A stretch of DNA of 22,499 nucleotides from assembly GCA_964493385.1 (NCBI GenBank), contig CAZBNW010000040.1:1-22499 (forward strand), written 5' to 3'. Source of the DNA: Loki-b32 sp964493385. Its GTDB lineage: Archaea > Asgardarchaeota > Lokiarchaeia > Sigyniarchaeales > SOKP01. Below the pieces are notes generated by a model. It did not search any database, was not told the DNA's origin, and was given only the letters and a program-made list of their open reading frames with translations. Numbering within the stretch: position 1 is the stretch's first letter; each line of letters opens with the position of its first letter. The position numbers and the translations under genes are program-made. Below, piece by piece: positions 7,420-14,701 of this stretch.

Positions 7420-8820
7420 ATGGTCGAAAAAAAATCAAATAATAACTCAAATCAAAAAGATATGGATGATAAGAATAAATCTGAAAAAGGAATAATATTC
7501 ATTAAAAAAGAAGCTTTCAGAAATATGCTTACCCATGTTCTACGTTTTGGTAGTTATGCTTTAGAAAAAAGTGTAGAAGTAATGGGAATCTGTGTAGGAA
7601 AATATGATTCTGTTGAGGATAAAATCATAATAGAAAATGCTGTACCAATAACTCACGGAGATAAAGTAGAAATTGGTTTTGATAAAGATGTATATGAATT
7701 ATTTAGCCAGATTGGGAAGAAATATTCATCAGATTTAATTGGGTATTATCATTCTCATCCCTCATGGGGATTATATTTATCAGAAAGTGATTTAAAGAAT
7801 TTACAGTATTTCCAAAATGAAAAATTTCTCTACGGTTTTGCTATTGTGTTCGATCATGCTCTTATGGGCAAAGAGGGGAATCTTGGATTTGAAATTTATA
7901 GGCTAGATGATTTTTCTAAGACAGAAAAATATCATACAGTACCCTTTGAAATTGAAATACCAACCACATTAGAATATTTTAAATGGGTTCAAAAATTTTT
8001 GGAGGATTTTCAGAAAAAGACTCCTATTCTTATTAAGGAAATAAATGAATTTGTTGAGCAGGTTCCAGGAGAATTACAAGAAATCCCAATATCTGATGAA
8101 ACTAAACTAAGTGAAGAAGAAATAGAAAAATTTCCACAGATGAAACCAATAATTTCAAGTTTTCAACTTGGTTCAGAAAAATTTTCTGAAATGTTTATGG
8201 ATATGATTACGACTCAAATGGGAGATTGGGTTGATGATATAACTCAAGGAACATCTAAAGGAACTGAATATATAAGTAAAGCCGTGAATAAAATGAAAGA
8301 GGCAATATCATCGGGCCTTGTGAAAGTAGATAATTGGTTCAAAAAAACTTTGAATGATACTGCAAATGAGTTTAAAAATACCGTTTCTAAATATGTAGAC
8401 AAGCGAATTGAGGATAATAAAGGTTTCACAGAAGATTTCTCTGAAGCAAAAGATAATCTTATCAATAACCTAAATACTCTCATTAATGATAACATGAAAA
8501 AGATTGACGCTGAGCTGGAAACTTTAGTGAGCTCAACACGAGAAAAACTTGAAGAAACTAAGCAAATAAATTTACAAATCGAAGATTTAATAAAAAATCT
8601 CCAGAAATTTATAATTAGTACCGATAATCAGGTAAATTCTTTAGCCCAAGATATAGAAAAAAAGATAGAAACTTCGATAATCCCATTGCAAACAAATATT
8701 GATGAAAAAATTGGAAAGTTGAGCACAGAATTACAACCATTTAAAGAATATAACTCAGAAATAAAGGTACTACTCGAAAAGCTCCAAAAAATAATTACAG
8801 ATTTTCGCAATTTGACTTAA
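7420..8820 (+). CDS. JAMM/MPN+ protease with coiled-coil tail (second of tandem pair)
   Basis: The 466-residue protein starts at ATG 7420, six bases after the TGA of the previous gene, with GGAGAGGAG-type SD sequence inside that gene's end. A polar, low-complexity N-terminus (1-24) precedes the MPN domain, which holds Glu53 in VEVMGICVG, H111-S-H113, S121 and D124, all JAMM ligands. AVPITHGDKVEIGF matches the equivalent segment of its upstream neighbour, showing they are paralogues. Residues about 230-466 form an amphipathic helical and coiled-coil tail that has diverged much more than the protease part. It is expected to be a cytoplasmic isopeptidase, possibly forming hetero-oligomers with the upstream protein. 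It ends tail-to-tail, eight bases from the gene at 8829. Confidence 0.88.
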   Translation: MVEKKSNNNSNQKDMDDKNKSEKGIIFIKKEAFRNMLTHVLRFGSYALEKSVEVMGICVGKYDSVEDKIIIENAVPITHGDKVEIGFDKDVYELFSQIGKKYSSDLIGYYHSHPSWGLYLSESDLKNLQYFQNEKFLYGFAIVFDHALMGKEGNLGFEIYRLDDFSKTEKYHTVPFEIEIPTTLEYFKWVQKFLEDFQKKTPILIKEINEFVEQVPGELQEIPISDETKLSEEEIEKFPQMKPIISSFQLGSEKFSEMFMDMITTQMGDWVDDITQGTSKGTEYISKAVNKMKEAISSGLVKVDNWFKKTLNDTANEFKNTVSKYVDKRIEDNKGFTEDFSEAKDNLINNLNTLINDNMKKIDAELETLVSSTREKLEETKQINLQIEDLIKNLQKFIISTDNQVNSLAQDIEKKIETSIIPLQTNIDEKIGKLSTELQPFKEYNSEIKVLLEKLQKIITDFRNLT

Positions 8821-8828
8821 TAAAAAAT

Positions 8829-9107
8829 TTAAAAGAATTGTAGACTCGAAACTTTTGAAATTTGTAATTTATATTTAGGTATATTTGTACTTAATCTCTT
8901 TAATTCATTTAATTTAGCGATCTTACTTAAGACTCTTCCGATTTTATCAACTTTAATGTTAACACCAAAATTCTCATGAATTACAGAGTTAATCTTATAG
9001 GATGATAAGATTACAATTTTGGATATATTTCTCTCACAGAGTAACTCAATCGCTCTTTTAACTAATCGAATGAGTGATTCTCTACTTTCAACTTGAATTT
9101 TTTCCAT
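8829..9107 (-). CDS. Small protein, possible winged-helix DNA-binding
   Basis: The 92-residue product starts MEKIQVESRESLIRLVKRAI at ATG 9107. A TTG six bases earlier (9113) would add Met-Lys. A TATA-like ATTTAAATA (9134-9142, minus strand) lies 27-35 bases before the ATG, so the message is probably leaderless and ATG is preferred. The sequence is predicted to be helical; SYKINSVIHENFGVNIKVDK followed by IGRVLSKIAKLNELKRLST has the rhythm of a helix-turn-helix with a following wing. I do not recognise a named family. It converges on the JAMM operon, which makes a regulatory link to it possible but not shown. Confidence 0.65.
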   Translation of the reverse strand: MEKIQVESRESLIRLVKRAIELLCERNISKIVILSSYKINSVIHENFGVNIKVDKIGRVLSKIAKLNELKRLSTNIPKYKLQISKVSSLQFF

Positions 9108-9133
9108 TTTCAAAATTAAGTAATGAAATAACT

Positions 9134-9142
9134 ATATTTAAA
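9134..9142 (-). promoter_or_regulatory. TATA-like box for the small possible winged-helix gene
   Basis: ATTTAAATA on the minus strand lies about 27-35 bases upstream of ATG 9107, the spacing expected for an archaeal promoter driving a leaderless or nearly leaderless transcript. No SD sequence is visible. Confidence 0.45.
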
Positions 9143-9294
9143 TGTTATATTCGAAGATTTTTAAAATTTTCATCAAGAAAACTTGACAAATAAACTTAAG
9201 TTCAATTAATGTAATAATTATAACTTCTTCTTTTATGAAATTTTAAAAGTTCTCATATACAACATATAATAATAACAACATTTTTATTTTAAAA

Positions 9295-11772
9295 ATGTCT
9301 GGTAAGCAATCTAATTCTTCAAAAAAGTTAAAAGAACCTGATGAGCAAAAAGAAGTAGAGACAAAGAAAAGTACAAAGAAATTCACACCATTAAAGTTGC
9401 CAAAAACCTCAAAACAGGGGAAAATAGGGGTTAAGAATAAGGTTAAAGAATTTTCTTCAAGACAAAGGGCGAAGGTAAGTACTTTAAAATCTAAAGTTAA
9501 AACTAGTTTTTATGATAAAATAGTTCATCAGGAAGTTTATATAGATGGTCAAGTACCAAAATCATATTCAGAAAAATTTTTTGGCAAATTTTTTGGGCTG
9601 TATCTAATCTTTATTCTGTATTCAGCACTTCTGGTCGTTGCAATTAACATTCCTGAAAGCAATTGGATTCATTTTTTGATGTTTGGGAACCCTTTCGCAT
9701 TTTCAAATACAATTGTAGCATTTTTTATGGTTTTATCCATTTTATTTAGTATCGATAAAGTGCGAATCTTTATTTTTGAAAAAAAGACTGCTATTAAGCA
9801 ATTCATATTGTATTGTGGTCTTATTTCATTATTGTACACACTTTTTTTATTTGCTTCAACTGATATTAACTTCATGACTTATTTATTAACGTTAGCAATG
9901 CTTTGGTTAATTTTGTTGAGTAGTCGGTTCTATATTTATTCAAGGAAATTTTCAACAAAAATCGAAGCGAGATTCATAAAAAAATATTCAATTCCTCGGT
10001 ATGGTCTGGCAATTGTTATTCCATTCTTTATTTTAGGCGTTCTTGTTATACTTTCATTGTTTTATAGGAGTTTTTTAGTAGGGTTGTCTTTAGATATTTT
10101 TAGTTTATCTGATCCTAGCAGCGCTGTTGATGTTTATAATCTTGAAATGCAAGTAATTATGCCTTTAATTTATTTAAGTTTAGTAATGACACTAATGTTC
10201 ATTATTTTTGAATTTGTATTTACCAGAAGACGAGCAGAGACAAAAAGAGCTGGAACATTTGATAATTTTACTTTTTCTCTGATAGTTTTCTTTATCTTTT
10301 TCTTTCAAATTTTACAAATTAGCATTTATATGTTGCTCCAACCACAAACAGTTGGTGCTTTTAAAGCATCAATAGGAGCAACTGGTTCAGCAGTTTCATA
10401 TGTTTTTGTTTTCGAATTTATCATATCTATGTATTTTTTATATCGAATTATACGCAAAACTGGGAAAACATTAGGCTGGCGTATACTATTCTTTAAGAAA
10501 GATGGTTTAATTTTGCTTTGTTTAGCTTGTGTATTCGCTCAAACTTTAACGCGTTTCTCTCTAGCAAGTCAAATACCTAATCAAATAATAACTGATGTTG
10601 GTGTTGTGTTAATGGCTGATAAGTACATTATTTCAGTACTTATGATTTTTTTCTTGGGCAGCACTCTATTAGTCTATTATTTTAAACCTCGTGAGACCTC
10701 AATGTTTATGAGATTACAAAAAGAAACTGTTAATGAAGAGGAGAGAAGCATGGATAAGGTTTATAAAATTATTAGAAGTGAATATATCAGAAGGGGTGAA
10801 GCTTTTCCTATTGAAATAATTGAGCGAGAATTGATTAAAGCAACTCAATTGTCAAAGGGGAATGTCTATGCACTTCTAGAGCAATTGGCAAAGAAAGATA
10901 TGGATATTCTGATTACAGAAGAAAAAAAAGAATTAGAAAAACCTATAAAAATGATTGATTTTGTTTCTGTCACTGAACGGTTTGAAAAAAAAGGAGCTGC
11001 TCAACAAAAAGCAAGGAAATATCTAAGTGAAAGGATATTTGAAAGAGCGAAGGAAGGGGAAAGTAAAACTAGTAGATTAGTTAAGAGTGCGGAGTGGGAT
11101 CAACCCACAGATAGCTTCATATATTCACTTAGTACTGATTATAATAAAAAACAAAGAGATAAAGAATTATTTCAACAAAAATTAAAAGAAACACAAATTT
11201 CTTTTACAGCAGAGGATCTTTCTGAAGAATTAAAGAATCAAATTATGCAATTGATCAGAAAAGAATATCTTTATCGTATTGAAAATCCTGAAAAAATACC
11301 AGAATTTCACTTTCCCATTTCTGAGATTACAAGTCAAATTGAACGAAAATTAAAAATAAATCCTGGAGAATTCTACCCAATCTTAGAAGATCTTAGCAAT
11401 AAAGATATAGAACTTGCTTTAATTGATAATCCAGATGAGCCTGAAGATAAAAAGATTAAATTTCTCCCTTATGCTGATGAAAACATGATTTATTCATTAG
11501 CAGCCTTTAGACCTGAGGAATATTCCAGTTTTAGAATATTTGTAATTAAAAACTTTTTAACAGCCCTAAAAACTAAAAAAGAAAAAAGAATCATTTTTCA
11601 ATTAAAAAAGGAAATCCCTGATAAAACAGAAAGTCAAAAATCTTGGCTTGATCTACTAAACATATTGCATAAACATTATCCAATATATGCAGAGCAAATA
11701 ACTCATGCTCCAAATACACAAAAATTATTAAAGCAGTTAGATAAGTGGAAGAGGGTATTTGAAGAACAATAA
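9295..11772 (+). CDS. Polytopic membrane protein with duplicated winged-helix-like tail modules
   Basis: The 825-residue protein has a very basic, Lys/Ser-rich cytoplasmic N-terminus (1-95), then about ten hydrophobic segments between about 102 (GLYLIFILYSALLVVAINI) and 463 (ISVLMIFFLGSTLLVYYF), and a soluble C-terminal half. In that half, about 486-545 (YKIIRSEYIRRGEAFPIEII through LEQLAKKDMDILI) and about 645-712 (MQLIRKEYLYRIENP through LEDLSNKDIELALI) share the same pattern and look like two copies of a winged-helix-like module. I do not recognise the family. A membrane-tethered sensor or scaffold is possible. The ATG lies 25-35 bases after a TATA-like CATATAATAA (near 9264), with no SD, so it may be leaderless. 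Confidence 0.8.
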   Translation: MSGKQSNSSKKLKEPDEQKEVETKKSTKKFTPLKLPKTSKQGKIGVKNKVKEFSSRQRAKVSTLKSKVKTSFYDKIVHQEVYIDGQVPKSYSEKFFGKFFGLYLIFILYSALLVVAINIPESNWIHFLMFGNPFAFSNTIVAFFMVLSILFSIDKVRIFIFEKKTAIKQFILYCGLISLLYTLFLFASTDINFMTYLLTLAMLWLILLSSRFYIYSRKFSTKIEARFIKKYSIPRYGLAIVIPFFILGVLVILSLFYRSFLVGLSLDIFSLSDPSSAVDVYNLEMQVIMPLIYLSLVMTLMFIIFEFVFTRRRAETKRAGTFDNFTFSLIVFFIFFFQILQISIYMLLQPQTVGAFKASIGATGSAVSYVFVFEFIISMYFLYRIIRKTGKTLGWRILFFKKDGLILLCLACVFAQTLTRFSLASQIPNQIITDVGVVLMADKYIISVLMIFFLGSTLLVYYFKPRETSMFMRLQKETVNEEERSMDKVYKIIRSEYIRRGEAFPIEIIERELIKATQLSKGNVYALLEQLAKKDMDILITEEKKELEKPIKMIDFVSVTERFEKKGAAQQKARKYLSERIFERAKEGESKTSRLVKSAEWDQPTDSFIYSLSTDYNKKQRDKELFQQKLKETQISFTAEDLSEELKNQIMQLIRKEYLYRIENPEKIPEFHFPISEITSQIERKLKINPGEFYPILEDLSNKDIELALIDNPDEPEDKKIKFLPYADENMIYSLAAFRPEEYSSFRIFVIKNFLTALKTKKEKRIIFQLKKEIPDKTESQKSWLDLLNILHKHYPIYAEQITHAPNTQKLLKQLDKWKRVFEEQ

Positions 11773-11898
11773 GCTTCAAAAAATTCAAAAACTCTTTAAA
11801 TCTATAAATCTTAATTTCTACTTTTCTCAAATAATTTTAGAATACTCTAATATGACTCTTTATTAAAAGAAATTTTTAGAAAATAGCTTTCTTTCAAT

Positions 11899-11907
11899 TA
11901 TTTAAAT
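11899..11907 (+). promoter_or_regulatory. TATA-like box for the MFS transporter
   Basis: TATTTAAAT-like sequence lies 19-27 bases before ATG 11926, and no SD is present. This is the spacing expected for a leaderless archaeal mRNA. Confidence 0.4.
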
Positions 11908-11925
11908 TGTAATCTTATTATTAAT

Positions 11926-13221
11926 ATGAGAAAAATTTTTACTAAAAAACATACGAGAACACCTATAAGGATTTTCGCAGGGTTATCGTCTTTTCAAATG
12001 CTAGCTATGTTCAGGAGAGGCCTTTTCTACACATATTTATCGATTTACATGAGAAAGTTCTTAAAAATGTCTGTTTTTGAAACAACTCTCTATGCTACAA
12101 TTCCGATGATTGCCTCTGTAATATGTCAGAACTTTGTGTGGGGACCTCTTTCGGATAAACTTCAAAAGCGTCGTCGTTTAATTATTTTAGGAGAGATTTT
12201 TGCTGGTATTGGAACTTTTACTATTTGGTTTATCCATTTCTCCTTTAATAGCTTATATGTTGCAGGATATGTAATTATTATAGGATTAACTTGTATAGAG
12301 ATCTTCTGGTCTGCATCAAATATCGGATGGAGTACCTTAATAAGCGATATATATCCATCTGAAAAAAGAAGTAAAGTTATGGGGCAGCTTACGAGCTTAG
12401 GTGGTGGGGGGCGTATTATTGGAATATTTATAGGAGGGCTATTATATAATTCCGGTTTTGGGTTTAGAAATGGCCCACTATTTTTTGTTGCTTCATTTGT
12501 AATGTTAATTTCAACAATTCCAATGTTATTAGCACCTGAAGGAGGGATTGAATTAGAAATACAAGAAATGGAAATTTCATCAGTTAATGATAAAAATAAT
12601 CAAAACAGTGTATTCATTTTTATCATATTCATTGTAGCGTTAATTTTTATTAATTTCGGGAGAAATAGTATAGCTGTTCCTTATTCTCAGTATCTCTCTT
12701 TGGATTCGGGATTTAATGTTGATAGCATAATGTTAAGTTTTATAGCAAATACACGTTCAGTAGCAGTTATGATAATTGGGTTTACAGCCGGATTTCTAAG
12801 TAAAAAATTTGGTCATTCTCGAGCCTTGATATTTGGGACGGCTATAGGAATTATTGCTTTAATAATCACAGCAACGACCATCTATTTACCACTAATTTTT
12901 GTAGGAGGATTCTTAATCGGAGCGGCAGAAGTTTTAATATATGCATCATCTTATGCCATCGCATCCAATCTAATCCCCGCACGAATTCGAGCAAAGTTGT
13001 TTGCAGTATATAATACTACTTTTTTTCTATCTTGGGGAACAGCGGGTACTTTTATTGCAGGACCTCTAATCGATTTTTTAATTAATAAGGGTACGAGCGA
13101 AGTATTTGCTTATCAAATGGCATTTTTAACGGGGGCGTTAATGTGCATTATTGGATTATTAATTTTCATCTTTTTAGAATTGTGGTTGAAAGTTCATAAA
13201 CGGAATAATCAAGAAAAATGA
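11926..13221 (+). CDS. Major facilitator superfamily (MFS) transporter
   Basis: The 431-residue protein has about twelve hydrophobic segments in two halves separated by a polar loop (about 205-220, with LEIQEMEISSVNDKN). The motif-A-like loop GPLSDKLQKRRRLIILGE between helices 2 and 3, and a glycine-rich segment in the N-terminal half (LTSLGGGGRIIGIFIGGLLY), are typical of MFS carriers, as is GFLSKKFGHSRALIFG at the matching place in the second half. It is expected to move a small solute across the cytoplasmic membrane by ion coupling or facilitated diffusion. The substrate cannot be told. The gene ends nine bases from the convergent cysteine synthase gene. Confidence 0.88.
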   Translation: MRKIFTKKHTRTPIRIFAGLSSFQMLAMFRRGLFYTYLSIYMRKFLKMSVFETTLYATIPMIASVICQNFVWGPLSDKLQKRRRLIILGEIFAGIGTFTIWFIHFSFNSLYVAGYVIIIGLTCIEIFWSASNIGWSTLISDIYPSEKRSKVMGQLTSLGGGGRIIGIFIGGLLYNSGFGFRNGPLFFVASFVMLISTIPMLLAPEGGIELEIQEMEISSVNDKNNQNSVFIFIIFIVALIFINFGRNSIAVPYSQYLSLDSGFNVDSIMLSFIANTRSVAVMIIGFTAGFLSKKFGHSRALIFGTAIGIIALIITATTIYLPLIFVGGFLIGAAEVLIYASSYAIASNLIPARIRAKLFAVYNTTFFLSWGTAGTFIAGPLIDFLINKGTSEVFAYQMAFLTGALMCIIGLLIFIFLELWLKVHKRNNQEK

Positions 13222-13230
13222 AGGGAGATT

Positions 13231-14226
13231 CTATTTACTATTTTCCCACCAATCTGAAATGGATGCTATATACTTGTCATCCCATAAGGTCATTATCTTA
13301 CACTTCTTAGTGCATTCTAGGCATTTCTCTGGAGCAAAAATAGGGTGAGATATATATTTTTCTCCACCATCAGGTAATAACACGACTAATGTACCAGATT
13401 CCATTTTACGCGCTACATTAATAGCAACATGCATTGCAGCACCAGAACTTATACCTGTAAAAATTCCTTCTTGCAAGGAGAGCATCCGGGAAGCATGTTC
13501 AGCATCTTCCTCCTTTACATACACCTTTTCATCGATTTGGGATTCATCATATATGTCTGGTATATAAGATGTTTTTAAGCTCTTTAATCCTTGAATAGGT
13601 TCCTCCGCTTCAGGCTCAACAGCTATTATTTTTATATTGGAATTGTGTTCCTTTAATCGTCTTGACACCCCCATTAATGTGCCTGAGGTGCCTAATCCGG
13701 CAACAAAAATATCAATTTCTCCATCAGTATCTTCAATTATTTCTTCAGCAGTATACCTGTAATGAGCTATGGGATTGTTTTTATTGGCGAATTGATTAGG
13801 AAAAAAGTATTTATCAGGATCTTGTTCTACTCTCTCCTTTACATAATCTTGTGCTCCATCCATTCCTTTATCCCCGGGAGTTAATGTGATTCTTGCCCCG
13901 TAAGCAGTCATTATTTTACGTCTTTCTACAGACATCGTTTCAGGCATGACAATTTCTAAAGGATATCCTTTTACAGCACAAATTAAGGAGAGACCAATAC
14001 CTGTATTCCCACTGCTGGGCTCTATCACTATTTTTGCAGGTGTTAATTCACCTTTTTTTTCAGCTTCTTCAATCATTGTAATAGCAATTCTATCTTTCAC
14101 TGAACCAGCGGGATTATATTTCTCTAACTTTGCTAACATTAACACATTGGGATTTGGATTACTCTTATTAATACGAACTAAAGGAGTTCTGCCGATTAAT
14201 TTTAAAATATTCGAATAATATCTCAT
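13231..14226 (-). CDS. PLP-dependent cysteine synthase with Cys-rich C-terminal tail
   Basis: The 331-residue protein belongs to the fold-II PLP family of O-acetylserine (or O-phosphoserine) sulfhydrylases, which form cysteine from an activated serine and sulfide. Visible signs are IGRTPLVRI near the start, the PLP lysine K44 in AGSVKDR, the substrate loop SSGNTG (71-76), the phosphate-binding loop GLGTSGT (177-183) and TGISSGAAMHVA. GMDGAQDYVKE fits CysM-type enzymes. The C-terminus adds CLECTKKC (C302, C305, C309), a possible metal or Fe-S ligand set not expected in CysK. Start ATG 14226 is preceded by an SD-like AAGAGAT. Which activated serine it uses cannot be told from sequence. An Fe-S scaffold gene at the right edge also needs cysteine sulfur, but is 8 kb away. 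Confidence 0.92.
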   Translation of the reverse strand: MRYYSNILKLIGRTPLVRINKSNPNPNVLMLAKLEKYNPAGSVKDRIAITMIEEAEKKGELTPAKIVIEPSSGNTGIGLSLICAVKGYPLEIVMPETMSVERRKIMTAYGARITLTPGDKGMDGAQDYVKERVEQDPDKYFFPNQFANKNNPIAHYRYTAEEIIEDTDGEIDIFVAGLGTSGTLMGVSRRLKEHNSNIKIIAVEPEAEEPIQGLKSLKTSYIPDIYDESQIDEKVYVKEEDAEHASRMLSLQEGIFTGISSGAAMHVAINVARKMESGTLVVLLPDGGEKYISHPIFAPEKCLECTKKCKIMTLWDDKYIASISDWWENSK

Positions 14227-14264
14227 AATATATCTCTTTTGCCCATTATTATTTGAATTCTATT

Positions 14265-14293
14265 AAGAATAAATTCCTTTAAAGATTATTCTT
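14265..14293 (-). terminator. Inverted repeat downstream of the copper operon
   Basis: AAGAATAA (14265-14272) and TTATTCTT (14286-14293) form a perfect 8-bp stem with a 13-base loop, between the end of the copper operon and the start of the cysteine synthase gene, both on the minus strand. It may be a terminator hairpin for the operon or an operator for the synthase gene. In AT-rich DNA such a stem can arise by chance. Confidence 0.3.
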
Positions 14294-14328
14294 TATGTAT
14301 TATAAAATTAGTAAAAAAAAAATCTATG

Positions 14329-14511
14329 TTAACAACCTTTTTCTTGACATTTTTCACAAACAAGGCAATCAACAGTCCTATAACCACATTTTTGCCCATT
14401 CCAATATAACATCTCACCAGTTTCTTCATCAATGATAACATCTTGGCTACTACTGGGAAGTGTCTCCATCACATTCCCGCATTTACAGCATGTAAGTTTT
14501 AATTTTTTCAT
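14329..14511 (-). CDS. Small Cys-rich metal-binding protein in the copper operon
   Basis: The 60-residue product starts MKKLKLTCCKCGNVMETL at ATG 14511, preceded by CGGAGTGAG, a good SD. The longer frame back to ATG 14589 would overlap the upstream gene and lacks an SD. It has eight cysteines: C8, C9 and C11 near the start, then C42, C49, C52, C55 and C60, including CLVCEKC and a terminal EKGC. It is probably a zinc- or copper-binding protein. It is the third gene of the copper operon, 22 bases after the stop of the 55-residue gene, which suggests a role in copper handling such as chaperone or storage. I do not recognise a named family. Confidence 0.72.
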   Translation of the reverse strand: MKKLKLTCCKCGNVMETLPSSSQDVIIDEETGEMLYWNGQKCGYRTVDCLVCEKCQEKGC

Positions 14512-14533
14512 ATTCTCACTCCGGGCTTCATAT

Positions 14534-14701
14534 TTATTCAATAACATCCATAGGTTTTCCATGGTGCTCTGGAATTGGTTGAGCTCCACAACTAGGGCCC
14601 ATCCAGCAGACTAATTGATCACCCTCCTTATGCATTGCCTGTCCGCAATGCATTGGAAGCTCTTGTTCTAATCCACATTCCTCACATCTTAATTTTCCCA
14701 T
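14534..14701 (-). CDS. 55-residue Cys/His/Met-rich metal-binding protein, coupled to copA
   Basis: The ATG at 14701 overlaps the TAA of the ATPase gene by one base (TAATG), with GGAGGATGAAA SD sequence just upstream inside the ATPase gene. The product begins MGKLRCEECGLEQELPMHCG and contains C6xxC9, MHCGQAMH (H18, C19, M23, H24), CWMGPSC (C32, C38) and PEHHGKP (H46, H47). This dense set of Cys, His and Met ligands suits copper(I) or another soft metal. Small archaeal proteins of this type are found beside heavy-metal ATPases, and here translation is tied to the ATPase. The most likely role is cytoplasmic delivery of metal to the pump or buffering. It is too small to be called by length-filtered gene finders. 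Confidence 0.8.
   Translation of the reverse strand: MGKLRCEECGLEQELPMHCGQAMHKEGDQLVCWMGPSCGAQPIPEHHGKPMDVIE

Noticed and set aside
14329..14589. Longer 86-residue version of the Cys-rich small gene, starting at ATG 14589
   Set aside because: It overlaps the 55-residue gene out of frame and has no SD. ATG 14511 has CGGAGTGAG upstream and begins at the zinc-site sequence, so the shorter form is preferred.
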